Position numbers and translations under genes: made by a program
DNA from: Sternotherus odoratus
Lineage: Eukaryota > Chordata > Testudines > Kinosternidae
Reading direction: 5' to 3'
NCBI GenBank assembly: GCA_032164245.1
Contig: JAVMKO010000006.1
Location: forward strand, 1,441,001-1,505,000
Length of the DNA stretch: 64,000 bases
Notes under the pieces: model-generated
The model's input: the letters and a program-made list of their open reading frames with translations, nothing else
Database searches by the model: none
Told to the model about the DNA's origin: nothing
Shown: piece after piece, positions 11,863 through 24,100 of the stretch
Layout: each line of letters opens with the position of its first letter
Position numbering within the stretch: position 1 is the first letter of the stretch

Positions 11863-14560
11863 AATAGGGCTCTATTATCGACCACCTGATCAGGACAGTG
11901 ATAGGGATGACGATATGCTAAGGGAGATTAGAGAGGCTGTCAAAATAAAGAACCCAATAATAGTGGGAGACTTCAATTATCCCAACATTGACTGGGTACA
12001 TGTCACCTCAGGGCGAAATGCAGAGATGAAATTTCTTGATACTTTAAATGACTGCTTCTTGGAGCAGCTGGTACAGGAACCCACAAAGGGAGAGGCAACT
12101 CTAGATTTAGTCCTGAGTGGAGCGCAGGATCTGGTTCAAGAGGTAACTATAAAAGGACCGCTGGGAAATAGTGACCATAATATAATAACATTTAACATTC
12201 CTATGGTGGGAATAACACCTCAGAAGCCCAACACTGGGGCATTTAATTTCAAAAAGGGGAACTATGCAAGAATGAGGGGGTTAGTTAAACGGAAATTAAA
12301 AGGTAAAGTGACTAAAGTGAAATCCCTGCAAGCTGCATGGACTCTCTTCAAAGATACCATAATAAAGGCCCAACTCAAATGCATACCCCAAATTAAAAAA
12401 CAACGCCAGAAAACTAAAAAAGAGCCACCGTGGCTTAACAGCCAAGTAAAAGAAGCAGTGAGAGAGAAAAAGGCATCTTGTAAAAAGTGGAAGTCTAATC
12501 CTAGTGAGGTAAATAGAAAGGAGCATAAGCACTGCCAAATAAAGTGTAAGAATGTAATAAGAAAAGCTAAAATGGAGTTTGAAGAACAGCTAGCCAAAAA
12601 CTCAAAAGGTAATAACAAAATGTTTTTTAAATATGTCAGAAGCAGGAAGCCTGCTAAACAACCAGTGGGGCCCCTGGATGACAGAGATACAAAAGGAGCA
12701 CTTAAAGATGACAGAGTCATTGCAGAGAAACTAAATGAATTCTTTGCTTCAGTCTTCATGGCTGAGGACGTTAGGGAGATTCCTAAACCTGAGCTGTCTT
12801 TTGTAGGTGACAAATCTGAGGTATTGTCACAAATTGAAGTATCAGTAGAGGAGGTTCTGGAACTCATTGATAAACTTAACTGTAACAAGTCACCGGGACC
12901 AGATGGCATTCACCCAAGAGTTCTGAAAGAACTCAAATGTGAAATTGCAGCACTATTAACGAGGGTTTGTAACCTATCCTTTAAATCGGCTACTGTGCCC
13001 AGTGACTGGAAGATAGCTAATGTAACGCCAATATTTAAAAAGGGCTCTAGAGGTGATCCTGGCAATTACAGACCAGTCAGTCTAACGTCCGTACTGGGAA
13101 AATTAGTTGAAACAATAGTAAAGAATAAAATTGTCAGACACATAGAAGAGCATAAATTGTTGGGCAAAAGTCAACATGGTTTCTGCAAAGGGAAATCGTG
13201 TCTTACTAATCTATTAGAGTTCTTTGAAGGGGTCAGCAAACATGTGGACAAGGGGGATCCGGTGGACATAGTGTACTTAGATTTCCAGAAAGCCTTTGAC
13301 AAGGTCCCTCACCAAAGGCTCTTTCGTAAATTAAGCTGCCATGGGATAAGAGGGAAGATCTTCTCATGGATTGAAAACTGGTTAAAAGACAGGGAACAAA
13401 GGGTAGGAATAAATGGAACTTTTTCAGAATGGAGAGGGGTAACTAGTGGTGTTCCCCAAGGGTCAGTCCTGGGACCGATCCTATTCAACTTATTTATAAA
13501 TGATTTGGAGGAAGAGGTCAACAGTGATGTGGCAAAGTTTGCAGATGATACTAAACTGCTCAAAGTAGTAAGGACCAAAGCAGACTGTGAAGAACTTAAA
13601 AAAGATCTCACTAAACTAAGTGATTGGGCAACAAAATGGCAAATGAAATTTAATGTGGATAAATGTAAAGTAATGCACATTGGAAAAAATAACCCCAACT
13701 ATACATACAATATGATGGGGGCTAATTTAGCTACAACCAATCAGGAAAAAGACCTGGGAGTCATTGTGGATAGTTCTCTGAAGGCATCCACGCAGTGTGC
13801 AGCGGCAGTCAAAAAAGCAAACCGGATGTTAGGAATCATTAAAAAAGGGATAGAGAATAAGTCGGAGAATATCTTATTGCCCTTATACAAATCCATGGTG
13901 CGCCCACATCTTGAATACTACATACAAATGTGGTCTCCTCATCTCAAAAAGGATATAGTGGCACTAGAAAAGGTTCAGAGAAGGGCAACTAAAATGATTA
14001 GGGGTTTGGAACGGGTCCCATATGAAGAGAGATTAAAGAGGCTAGGACTTTTTAGCTTGGAAAAGAGGAGACTAAGGGGGGATATGATAGAGGTATATAA
14101 AATTATGAGTGGTGTGGAGGAAGTAAATAAGGAAAAGTTATTTACTTGTTCCCAAAATAGAAGAACTAGGGGCCACTCAATGAAATTGGCGTGCAGCAGG
14201 TTTAAAACAAATAAAAGGAAGTTCTTCTTCACACAGCGCACAGTCAATCTGTGGAACTCCTTACCTGAGGAGGCTGTGAAGGCTAGGACTATAACAGGGT
14301 TTAAAAGAGAGCTGGATAAATTCATGGAGGCTAAGTCCATAAATGGCTATTAGCCGGGATGGGTAATGAATGGTGTCCCTAGCCTCTGTCTGTCAGAGGG
14401 GGGTGATGGATGGCAGGAGAGAGATCGCTCGATCATACCTGTTAGGTTCACTCACTCCGGGGCACCTGGCATTGGCCACTGTCGGTAGACAGGATGCTGG
14501 ACTAGATGGACCTTTGGTCTGACCCAGTATGGCCGTTCTTATGTTCTTATTATGTTCTTA
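11863..14560 (+). mobile_element. Well-preserved CR1 LINE, 5'-truncated within ORF2
   Basis: A single continuous CR1 copy: the second half of the endonuclease, the full reverse transcriptase, the C-terminal region, the 3' UTR (14354-14530) and a TTCTTATG-type tail. The coding frame stays open upstream of the first ATG, so homology starts near 11866 with GLYYRPPDQ-type residues. ORF1 and the endonuclease N-terminus are absent. The tail is nearly identical to that at 4503-4982. No direct TSD is visible. Confidence 0.95.
11915..14353 (+). CDS. CR1 ORF2 fragment: endonuclease (partial) / reverse transcriptase
   Basis: The frame has 812 codons with no stop. Residues 1-95 are the C-terminal half of an apurinic-type endonuclease: GDFN at 18-21 and the catalytic S-D-H at 86-88. 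The reverse transcriptase follows: SPGPDG near 325, NYRPVSLTS near 383, LDFQKAFD at 455-462 (motif A, first catalytic Asp 456), GVPQGS at 512-517, and the F-A-D-D active site at 542-545. The thumb/C-terminal region holds LGVIVDSSL and [12 protein letters not shown]. In CR1 this protein nicks target DNA and copies the element RNA at the nick. The ATG at 11915 is only the first in-frame Met: the frame runs open upstream, and the true start and the endonuclease N-terminus with its metal-binding Glu are missing. The RT motifs look intact, but autonomous movement is not expected. Minus-strand open frames of up to 215 codons here are shadows of this gene. Confidence 0.93.
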   Translation: MLREIREAVKIKNPIIVGDFNYPNIDWVHVTSGRNAEMKFLDTLNDCFLEQLVQEPTKGEATLDLVLSGAQDLVQEVTIKGPLGNSDHNIITFNIPMVGITPQKPNTGAFNFKKGNYARMRGLVKRKLKGKVTKVKSLQAAWTLFKDTIIKAQLKCIPQIKKQRQKTKKEPPWLNSQVKEAVREKKASCKKWKSNPSEVNRKEHKHCQIKCKNVIRKAKMEFEEQLAKNSKGNNKMFFKYVRSRKPAKQPVGPLDDRDTKGALKDDRVIAEKLNEFFASVFMAEDVREIPKPELSFVGDKSEVLSQIEVSVEEVLELIDKLNCNKSPGPDGIHPRVLKELKCEIAALLTRVCNLSFKSATVPSDWKIANVTPIFKKGSRGDPGNYRPVSLTSVLGKLVETIVKNKIVRHIEEHKLLGKSQHGFCKGKSCLTNLLEFFEGVSKHVDKGDPVDIVYLDFQKAFDKVPHQRLFRKLSCHGIRGKIFSWIENWLKDREQRVGINGTFSEWRGVTSGVPQGSVLGPILFNLFINDLEEEVNSDVAKFADDTKLLKVVRTKADCEELKKDLTKLSDWATKWQMKFNVDKCKVMHIGKNNPNYTYNMMGANLATTNQEKDLGVIVDSSLKASTQCAAAVKKANRMLGIIKKGIENKSENILLPLYKSMVRPHLEYYIQMWSPHLKKDIVALEKVQRRATKMIRGLERVPYEERLKRLGLFSLEKRRLRGDMIEVYKIMSGVEEVNKEKLFTCSQNRRTRGHSMKLACSRFKTNKRKFFFTQRTVNLWNSLPEEAVKARTITGFKRELDKFMEAKSINGY

Positions 14561-15871
14561 CATGTCTGACCTGGGAATAGAACCTGGGCCCCACATCTCT
14601 AAACCCACAGACCTGCCCCACTTGGGCTGAAACAGAACCTGCAACCAAGTGCGAGACAAAACCACGGGTCACATCCTGAGCTCCATATAAAGCACCCCTC
14701 TGTCTACATTAGCGCAACCCCACTGATGGCAGTGGGAGTCTGCATTGGGTGCCTGGAGCTCATTACTTGGTATCCTTATACCAGACCTCTCCCTTTATAC
14801 CAGACCTCTCTCTTCCTGGCTCATTCTTGCTGCTCAGCATCGCGTCTGCCCAACGTTTATTTGTTTTTGTTTATTAATGTATTTAGGAGTGGTGCTCTTT
14901 GGTCTCGACGGTAATGCACACATCTCAGCAAACACCAGGAAGCAAATATTTGAGTTCAGATGGATGAAAAGCTATACACTGCTTACTTCCCTCTTGCTTT
15001 GAAAAAACTGGGCAGAGAAAAAATAATAAGGTTGATAGTTCTAAAACTTTTCTATTTCCATTCATCAGCTGCAGCAATTTTATCTTTCCAAGTGTTATCA
15101 AGTTCAAAGTTTACATGCGGCAGTAACATTTTAATTAGTTTATCCTCACCCCACGTTCGAACGTTCCCAAGATTGACTGCATTGCAAAGAAGATAAGATA
15201 TTTATCAGCCCTAATTTTCAGGTTTTCATTCCAGACTTTCAAAGCAGAAAGTTAGAAATATTGAAGGGAAAACAAGGTAAATAAAAAACAACCATTTCCG
15301 CTTGGCTGCCTTGAATGAGAACCGAGCGCATCGTCAGAGAACCCGTCTGCTGCTGTCCAGATACTTGATGAGAGCATGGATGGTCTTGTAGTTCAGGCAC
15401 TGGCTGGGCATGCAGGAGAGCTGAGCTCCACTCCTGGCTATCCCTGAGGGACCATGAGCCAGCCAGTCAGTATTTCTGCACCTCGGCTGCTCGGCTGTAA
15501 GAGGGGGAGATTGAGACTTCCTTGGTCTGTATTGACAGGTGTTTTGGGGCAGGGACTCTCTCTGCTGGTGAGCATAGTCCAACTCCCATTGACTACGGTG
15601 GCACTTGGATCAGGTCCAGTGTGTTTGTACAGCACTGTGCACAATGGTGCCCTATCTTGGCTAGACTTCCAGGCGCTAGCGTGATCTGGATAATGAAGAA
15701 GAAGAACTTGGATACTGGCAGACAGAGAATTAAAAAGAGCTCCTCAGAGCTGACGTCTTGCTGCACAATATGTCGTCCTGTAGCAAACCAGAATTTCAGT
15801 TCCTGAGTTGAGAGACCTCTGCTGCAGTTATGCAGTTCGTGCCACAGGACAGGACTCACACGTGAATGGAC
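14561..15871. other. Unannotated sequence
   Basis: No gene or dated repeat seen. The open frames overlap each other on both strands and have no domain. Confidence 0.5.
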
Positions 15872-15876
15872 TGCGG

Positions 15877-16680
15877 TGTAGTAAGTGAAGGCAATGTAAG
15901 TAAAGGCTAAAGGCCTACTAAGGGCCCAGCCTGAGGCCTGAACTAAAGTAAATGGTCAAGTCTTTGCTAATATGAAGCAAATTGCAGCTGTGAGCAATTA
16001 AGGCTGGACCGGCTCACAGAAATTGGCAGGAAGAGGGCTGATATCGTAAGAATTTATACTCATTATAATTTCAGTATAAACATAGTAATGAGGTACATTA
16101 TAAACCAAGGACACTCCTCAGATAACGGGTAACCTCATGAGCCATCCCAATGACAGGGGCAAAAGGGTAAAATGATGGATAGAGTTGTTTTGATCAAAAC
16201 AACAGGTGCAAGGAGCAAAGCAGCACCTAACGAGGTAAATGGGCTGCACCTTACTACGTAGGAGGGGTTGAACCTGAATACGTCAAGAGTGATGTGTAAC
16301 TTGTTCTGTATCTGTATATAAGCATGTGTCACCGGAATGTCTTTGTCCAGCTCGAGGGGGAGTGACAATGTCCCGTCACTGAGCTGTGTCCATTGCCAAG
16401 CGTCACTCTCTAGCTGTATGTCTGGTGGACTGAGAAATCCACTGGAAACAGAAAGGGTGTCAGGGTCGCAATAAACCCTGGCCGAGGTGCCTTTGTACCT
16501 TACTAAGACTCTGTGGTTATTGGGGGTTCTCGTCGGGTCTGCTGCGTCAGCTATCTGTACAGAGCTGGGGCAGCACACAGAGGGAACACACGCACGCAGC
16601 CGAGTGATATCAACAGGAGAAAGCAGAAGCACCAAACCGGTAGCCTCTGGACAGCAACACAACACTACACCACTACAACA
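15877..16680 (+). mobile_element. Solo LTR of an endogenous retrovirus-like element (TSD TGCGG)
   Basis: It begins TGTAGTAAGTG and ends CACTACAACA, the canonical TG...CA. It is flanked by perfect 5-bp copies of TGCGG at 15872-15876 and 16681-16685. In plus orientation it has a TATA box (TATATAA, 16315-16321) and a polyadenylation signal (AATAAA, 16470-16475) followed by about 200 bases of U5. No internal retroviral sequence follows, so it is a solo LTR left by recombination. The 5-bp TSD and structure fit an ERV or Gypsy-type element; I cannot assign the class. A diverged relative lies inverted at 61202-62040. Confidence 0.9.
16315..16321 (+). promoter_or_regulatory. LTR TATA box
   Basis: TATATAA lies about 440 bases into the LTR and about 150 bases before its AATAAA signal. 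This is the spacing expected for a U3 promoter and an R-region poly(A) site. Confidence 0.6.
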
Positions 16681-16685
16681 TGCGG

Positions 16686-19064
16686 TAGGGAGCACACTCC
16701 TGATTCACACAGGCTCTGTGTCTCCTGCACATGCGGGGGACACTCACAGCTCTTCCCCTGGGAATTGGGCAGCCTCCTCCCCTTTCTGTGCTTCGCTACC
16801 TCTGCGGACGGGGATGAGCGGCCCACTGTCCTGCCAGGGATAATCTGAGCTGGAATGTTATTGTGCATGCCGCAGTTTTGGAGGCAGACTTTGAGTTTGT
16901 AAAAGAGAGAGAACAACCAGTTATCTGCCCAGTGGGCTGGGAGACACTTTGCCTCCACAATGCATCGAAATCGATCCCTCTACCTTTGCTTGACACCTCT
17001 TATTGACTTATTTAATTCAGCTTGGAAACTAGGACAAAGAACACTCGAAACCCTGGCAGGTGTCGGTCAATTCAGGATGACCTCAAAGAGGAATAACCAA
17101 TCTTTCCTTAAGACCACTGCTAATTGTTCCTGGCTCGGCGTTGGATCGTCCCCAAAGACCCCTGAGAGTGAATTCTGTAGGAACGGAGTTGCAAGGTGAC
17201 TGCAGAATGGGCGGTAGTGCTTTGGGTGTAAGTCATGATGCTCACGTGAACTCCTCTACCTGTCTGCGTGCAGCCCTGATCCCATGTTCAGCACCTTCCC
17301 ATCCAGTGGAGCTAACATCCAATGAGCAATGGGCAGATATTGAGATACCTGAGCCATGGTCAGACCCTCATGTCTATGCCCCGCCTGGACACAGGCAGGG
17401 CGTAGGCATGGGAAGGGCTCTACTCACGTTCAGCATCTCCCATGGATCCATTCCATGCAGGCTGGAGTAAGGCAGCAGAGGGGGGGATAGGGACCTGCTT
17501 AGCTGTAGAAGTTGTTCCATGCGGCCCCTCCACATGGCCAGGGGAGAGAAGCAGCGAGGAGTTTGAGGCTGGCTGGCGGGCTGACATCAGGTGTCTATTA
17601 CACTGATCATCATGACATGCTGACTTTGCCTGGCCCTCTTTCTCCTTCCGGCCTAGTCTGCTTCTCTCATCCTGTGTGACCTCTTGCTTCCTCTCCTTCC
17701 CCTCCCACGATGTTCTGCCTCTCTGCACTGACTCCCCCATGTGTCCTCCTGGCCTGGCCTTTGCCAAGCCCTCTTCTTTCTCCAGCACTGTCTCTGAGCT
17801 GCTCTTTTCTTGTCCTTCAGTATCACTGGCTCTTCCACGCTCCACTCGTGATCTCTGATTTCTTTGCTCTCAGTCCTACTTTCCTGCCCCGTCTAGATCC
17901 TAAGCCCGGAACCCAGAGGGAGCCATTCTCCTGCTACTCAAACATGTGCTGGGTCGCCATGGGGATGCCTACAAGATCTACTGTTTCTGTACTGCCAGGG
18001 AGAGCACATGGAGAATGGATGGTGAGTAGCAATAAAACCTAAAGTAACAAAATCCTCGAAGGGGAGTTGAAAACCAGGGAAGCCCAGACGCTAGCTGCAT
18101 CCCTCCCGTTTGTTCTGGTCATAGGTTGGGAAGAGGGAATGAGAGAGGTCTCCATGCTGGCTGCAAAGGGGAGAAGGAAAAGGGGAGAATGCCAGTTCCG
18201 AGCTGTAAGTGCTCCTACGGGACAGCCTGGCCACCTCACACAGACACGAGCATGGACCGTAATGGAGAGCTGTCCCCGAAAACACACGACAGAAGGGTAG
18301 ATCGTAAACCTGTCTGCTCAGGGGCTGCACATCAGCCCACAGACTGCACACACAGTTCTCTCCTCCTTCTCCACAACAAACTTCCTGAGCTGCACACAAA
18401 GTGCACAAACCCCATGAGTTACTTATCCACTGGGGTTTTATCCAGTCTCCTTTGGGGGCCCTAGGGACTCATGTCCCCAGTGGTTCAAACTTGCATCTGG
18501 CCTTCCTCCCAGTGGTGGGCTGATACGGCTCCTGGCTGGAGCCAGCTGGTCTGTGGATGAGAGGAGATCACACAAGGTGGGTGTCAGGTAGGGGCAGTGC
18601 TTTCATGGGCTGCCTGGTTGTGATAGCCACAGACTGAGAGATCGAGCTGGAGTGTCACTCTCAGACGCGGTCCACAGGTTTCTTAGAGCATTTCTTAGAG
18701 CATTAAGAGTGAGGGTCCTGCTTCATGGCCACCAGGTTTCTTCTCCATCCTATAGAGGTTCTTATACCATGCCCAGGGCCAATAATCACAAGGCCAGCCG
18801 CCCTCAATGAGAGTGGGGTGGGAGGGAAAGGTATCCCCCTTTCTTTTGTGTTGGAATTTGTTTGTTTGGCAGTGGGACAGTCCTTGGGCCTGTCCCAAGG
18901 ACTGCCTGGAAAATAGTGGGAAACATTCCTCCCCCGCCAGAGGGCGAGTAAACCCTGTTCAGAGTGGGGGTGCCTAATTCCAGGACCCCACCGCCAGAGA
19001 GGGGGCAGGGGGCGCTGAGCCTGCCAAGGTAGAGGGGGTGGCTTGCCACATGCCTCATTGTGAG
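16686..19064. other. Unannotated, moderately GC-rich sequence
   Basis: No supported gene. The many overlapping open frames here are composition-driven. At 18878-18904 there is a perfect 11-bp inverted repeat (CAGTCCTTGGG / CCCAAGGACTG) with a 5-nt loop. A 14-bp direct duplication (TTTCTTAGAGCATT) lies near 18680-18705. Confidence 0.5.
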
Positions 19065-19350
19065 GCAGGTTTTCCAGACCTCTAATCTTCTTCTAGCTCT
19101 TTTCTCACCTTTTTCCCATGTGTCCACATTCTTTTTAAGTGTGGACCCCAGACTTGGAACTGAATCCAATAATGGCCCCCCTTTGTCTGTATCCAGAGGA
19201 GATACACCTCCTTCCTTCTGCTCAGGTGGAAGACCCCCGCTCACACGCCCAATCGTTTCATTTGCTCTCCTCACCGTCACATCACCCCGGGACCTGTTCA
19301 TAGTCCCCACCCTAGAACTGCGACCTGCATTCTTTGTCTCTTGGCGTAGA
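19065..19350 (-). mobile_element. Degraded CR1 LINE fragment
   Basis: Minus-strand CR1 words survive: the antisense of the 'lysine/arginine' C-terminal region, TTTTTAAGTGTGGACCCCAG, and GACCTGCATTCTTTGTCTC near the right end. It is strongly diverged and its boundaries are approximate. Confidence 0.5.
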
Positions 19351-21404
19351 TGTGACTCCCTGGGGGGGTGTCACCACCTGTCCTGCCGCTCTGGGTGCCT
19401 TCAATGCCATGGTGCGATGGCTCACAGCCTGGACACCAGCAGACAGCCCACAAGTGTGCAGGTCACACCCTGACGTCCACTATGTACTTACCAGTAACAG
19501 AGTGATCCCAACCCCCTCCCATTCTTGGTTTTTCTCCAGAACTGTCTGCCAACAGGCCAGTCTGCTGAGGTTCCCAGAACTGTGATTTCCTGGGTTCCCC
19601 TTCTCAACCTCAGCAAATGAGAGGTTTGCCACTGCCAAGTTGTGAGGCTCTCCCTGACACACCAGCTTGTCTGTCTGGACAGCAAACTCTTCAGGCCTCT
19701 GCCCGTCCACACCTTGCCTTCCGGGTAACAAACCGTGACGCCCCCCAACTCCTGAGTTCCCCAGAGACACTCCCTGCAGTGCCCACCTCCTCCTCGAACA
19801 CTCACAGAAATGACTGAGTCTGTTGCTCCTTTACAGAGACAACACACTGCAGCTCATTAATTCACTGGGGTTTGACAAACGCTCTTCTTTTCGCCACTGC
19901 CCTGAAATGGGTTATAGCTAAAGCAAAACCAGCTTCTTAGACAAAGTCATAAAGTGATACCACCTGTGAGGGGAAAAGACTCCTCAGTTCCCAGAGACTT
20001 CAACCCCTTTGGCTAAAGGAACTGATTTCAAGAGCTCTGGTCCCTGGAATCCCACAAACCATGGACAACTCAAATGTCTTTTGTCTCCCTGATATCACCC
20101 CAAGGTTCATTCCCTCGGTTACAAGAGGTCTGAAGGCTTCCTGCTCTTCGTCCGTTCCTATGCATTCCCCCACCCCCTGCTGAGCTGGATGTAAATGGGG
20201 CTTTTATTGCTTTGATTTCATAACACTTAATTTACACTGGAGACAGGTGGATAGCTGCCTTCCCTCCTGTCTAGGGCAGAACCTGTTTCTCCCTGTGTTT
20301 GGTCTCAGACTTTCAAGGGTACTATCGGTGAGCATCCATATTTCCTCACAGAGTGTTAATGCATGCATTTCACTATTGCATTAGTCACCACTGTGGCACA
20401 GACTCTCATAAAAGACATACTCAATACACTTTATAGTACAGTAATATTGCAGAGAATCAGCTGATTTAATTGCTTATCACTTGAGATTCAGACGCCCCCG
20501 TCTTTATAGATCAGTAAACCTTTGCACTGATAAGTTTCCCCTCTCCTGTTGGGGTGCAGAGACGATGCTGTCTTCCCCCCTGCTCATTAGCCTTATTTAA
20601 TTTATGTGCAAATGGCCCTTCCTTGTCTCTGCCTGATGACCAGGCTGGTCAGACAAGCAAATACACCTTCCCTTGTCTAAAGCAGGCTGGGCGTATGCAT
20701 TGCTTGCCAAACACATTTTAAGAACATATTTCTAGAAATTATTTATAACACACATTGGTATTGTGTTCACTGAAACTTTGTGTGTCTAGACAAAGCCTGA
20801 GTATTTCCCTAAATGAAGACAACACTTATCTTATTGTTTTCATTCATAATAAAGTAGTTTGGGTGTCTGTAGTTTAATACTACATAATCTAACAGGTATC
20901 CCAGTAAGTGTACATACAGGCAAGAAGTTTAGCATCAAACCACAAACATGAGTGTTCAAGTTAATGGAAATAATATTAAATAATAGAAAAAATATGTAAA
21001 TAGGCAGTGTCAGAGACAAAGCTGTACTGAGACTGTGCTAGTTTAAATTGCCTTCCCAGTAGCATGGAACATGGAGGGAGGAGCACAGGATTGGAAAAAG
21101 GTGCTGGGAAGTTAGTCTGTGTGCACATGGCTGGAATACCAGCTGGTGTTACAGAATTTCTCAGTAAAGTTCTCTTTAAAATGAGCCAGTTTAGTTTTGA
21201 AACAGAATCCTATTAGCCAGCATGGAGACATTTTAGTTTTAATGTTTTTATATAGAATTTATGTTGCATACATCATAATCTCTAAAGTTACTAACTGCTT
21301 CTCTTCATCCACCTCTCCCTTCGCTTTGGACTCACCATTTTGTGACTAACACACCCCACCCCCAGATGTCTGAATAAACCACAGATGCATAAAAAATACG
21401 TTGT
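19351..21404. other. Unannotated; possible old LTR, unproven
   Basis: The stretch starts TGTGACTCCC directly against CR1 sequence and contains TTTTATTG at about 20206, which would be a poly(A) signal on the minus strand. This suggests an LTR, but I found no matching right end or TSD. I see no coding sequence. Confidence 0.35.
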
Positions 21405-22026
21405 GGAGATCTAGTGGAAAAGCTGCATTACATAAAGGGTCTGTTGGTTAAAGTGAATCAGAAACTAAATACAAGTCAACAATATCATATTATTGCAAAA
21501 AAAAACCCAAACATCATTCTGGGATGTATTAGCACAAATGTTGGAAGCAAGACACAAGAAGCAATTCTTCTACTTCATTCAGCACTGATACATCCTTAGC
21601 TTGAGTATTCTGGCCAGTCTTGGGCATTGCACTTCAGGAAAGATGTGAACTGACTGGAGAAAGTCCAGAGAAGAGCAGCAAAAATAGAGCACATGGTAAG
21701 TAAATTTCTTTAAGTAAATGAAAAGTTGCTATAAAGATGAGGGTGATAAATTGTTCTCCTTAATCCTGGGGATAGGACAAGAAGCAATGGGCTTAAATTG
21801 CAGCAAGGGAGATTTAGGCTGGACATTAGGAAAAAAGACCTTCCTAACTGTCAAGGTAGTTAAACACTGGATGAAATGACCATGGGAGGTAGCAGAATCT
21901 CCACCTTTGGAGGTTTTTAAGAACAGGTTAGACATACATTGCCAGAGATGATTTACATAATACCCACTGTGGGGGACTGGATTAGATAATTTAGCAAGGC
22001 CCCTTCCAATCCTACATTTCTATGAT
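21405..22026 (+). mobile_element. Degraded CR1 LINE 3' part
   Basis: The translated remnant near 21414-21599 reads like the CR1 ORF2 C-terminus (a LNTSQQ-type motif, then an ILGCIS-type motif), followed by the 'KVQRRA' region near 21660 in broken frames. It ends in the CR1 tail (CCCCTTCCAATCCTACATTT...CTATGAT, to 22025). It is old and frameshifted. Confidence 0.8.
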
Positions 22027-23939
22027 AACCCTGATATTTAAATATTAAGAATACATATGAAACTGAGACAAATGAACTGATGTATGAATTGAATGATTAA
22101 GCATTTCAAACTCAGCAGAAAAGATTGGAAAACTTTCCAGTATTATGCAAAATACAATACACAGCAATTCCCCCCATCCCCAACACCCCCGCCAAGCTTA
22201 AATCATTCAGCAGTGGTCTCCTCCTGGCTGCAGCTCTCTTTGGCTAAAGATCTCTTCTAGCAACAGTTCGAGCAGCTTTCAAAATCTTTTGATAATTTAG
22301 TACGAACATGCTGCAAATGAACGACAGCAACGCCATCCATATTCATTATGCTTTTAAATTGGAAAACATGAGTGCTTAATTGGTCAGAGAATTTCCAATC
22401 ACATAATGACCTTTTAAATGTCGAAACACAGACGATGGGAAGAGGGGATAAGATCATCCGCCTGAACTTTAAAGACAGCTTGTTAAAACGGACTCCGTTC
22501 TCTGAAAGGGAGTCTCTCTGCTTTGATCAGTCAGGCTGCACCAGCAAAGTCCCTCTGGTAGACACCATGTGGGCTGGACCCTGGAGGATGCTGAGACAGG
22601 AGGAACGAAGGGCGCTCAGCGCCATGCAGAGTCAAACCCACACTCCGCAGTTGCAATTCAGGTGCCCCTCAGCCTCCACAGACCCCTGGCTCATGAGCAA
22701 GCAAAGGAGGCCTCGGTGTGTGGGAAATGGAATCGCAATTAAGTGGTGTTTTCCCCAGCCGGCCTGTCCTCTCTGTGATTCCTCAGCACGCGTCCAGGGT
22801 CTCAGGCCTGAGTAAAAAGATTCTCTTGTGTTCTATTAATAATGAAGCCATTTCCAGTGTTGACGAACTAGCACCATCCCAGAGGCAGGAGTCTGTGTGT
22901 GTGAAGTGGATTTTCTGGGCTCTTCTCTTTCATCCACAGAGAGGGGAGCGCAGGCTGCCCTGGTCGAGAAAAGCTTCCGAGCCTGGTCGGGGCCCTACGT
23001 GAAGGAGGACATTTTTTCTCTGCTTTGTTTGCTCGCAGGGAAGGACTTACTGCTCACCGCCGGCTAGCCAAGCGGTACAGTATTTCGGTGGCTACATCCT
23101 GGTTGCGCTGCTGTGCAAGACAGAGCCTGGGGAGAGCCTGGAAAACCAGCCCCTCTGCTCCAGCTGACAGATGAGAACCTCCCAAGGCACAGAAGAGATG
23201 GGCCAGCCAGCCAGCTGGTCAGGCACCACTGGTCTGTAATAAGGTCGGTCAAGTTGCTCTGGGTTTACACGGGTGCAAATGAAATCAGACTCTGCCTCGT
23301 GTCTCCCGGGAGGGGTGGTCTCTGCACGCCCCAGTGACTGTGTATTCGACAATCAGCAGCAAGCACTCGCCAGCATCACCTTCCTCCTGCTCAGGGGGAC
23401 GACAGCGTGTTCTCCCCGCAATGCTGCGCTGCCACCAGCCCCAGGCAGCCATGCAGCTGTGCGCTCCTTGCTGGGGTGCCCTGCACGTTCCTCTTCGCCT
23501 CCTGCTGTTGTTACCCTCCTATGACTGCAGCAAGCTGTATCCACACCCTGGTGTCATAAGCACACAAGAGCTGCTAGACTGCAGCAGCCCAATGGTCCAT
23601 CTAGCCCAGAAGCCTCTCTTGGGCCATGACCAGTATGAGAGCTTCGGTGGAGTCTTTCTCCCCCGTCTTCCCCTGCTGGCTTCTGGCCAGCTGAGATTTC
23701 AGGGGTTTTGAGCACCTGGCCTCCAGTGAGTAAGTGTGAGAAAAAACTAGAGCTGGTCAGATCTCCAGCCATTCTCCTGGGCTACATTTCTAATAGGAGA
23801 CCAGCAACTAATCATGAAAAGTGTGTATGGGGAGGAGAAATAGTCAGTTCTGGTGAAACCACATTGACCGATGGAAATGTTTTTCAGATGAAAAATTTCA
23901 ATGAGCCGCGTAAAAGCCTATCTACCCAGTGATAAATGG
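22027..23939. other. Unannotated sequence
   Basis: No gene or dated repeat recognised. Short open frames with no domain occur on both strands. Confidence 0.5.
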
Positions 23940-24100
23940 GAGAACTGGGCTCTAATTATTGTCCTGCCAATGCACTGCGGGGTGAACTTAGGCAGGTCCC
24001 TTCCCCTCCTTGTGCCTCAGTTTTCCCATCTGTAAAATGGGGATAATGACCCAGACCTTTTTAAAATGCTTTGAGATCTATGAAAATCACTCTCTAAGAG
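23940..24100 (+). mobile_element. MIR-type (CORE) SINE
   Basis: It carries the characteristic CORE/3' wording: a GGCAGGTCCCTTCCC block, TGCCTCAGTTTTCCC, ATCTGTAAAATGGGGATAAT and TGCTTTGAGATCTATGA. These tRNA-derived SINEs are ancient in amniotes and are copied by L2-type LINE machinery. No tRNA-like promoter box can be confirmed at the 5' end. Confidence 0.85.

Noticed and set aside
12262..12909. 215-codon minus-strand open frame
   Set aside because: It lies wholly inside the sense CR1 ORF2 and is a shadow of its codon composition.
16135..16695. 186-codon minus-strand frame as a host gene
   Set aside because: It lies almost wholly inside a solo LTR. It is noted only as a shared antisense frame of the LTR group.
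19351..20900. LTR beginning TGTGACTCCC
   Set aside because: No matching right end or TSD was found, so it is kept only as an unproven candidate in the gap description.
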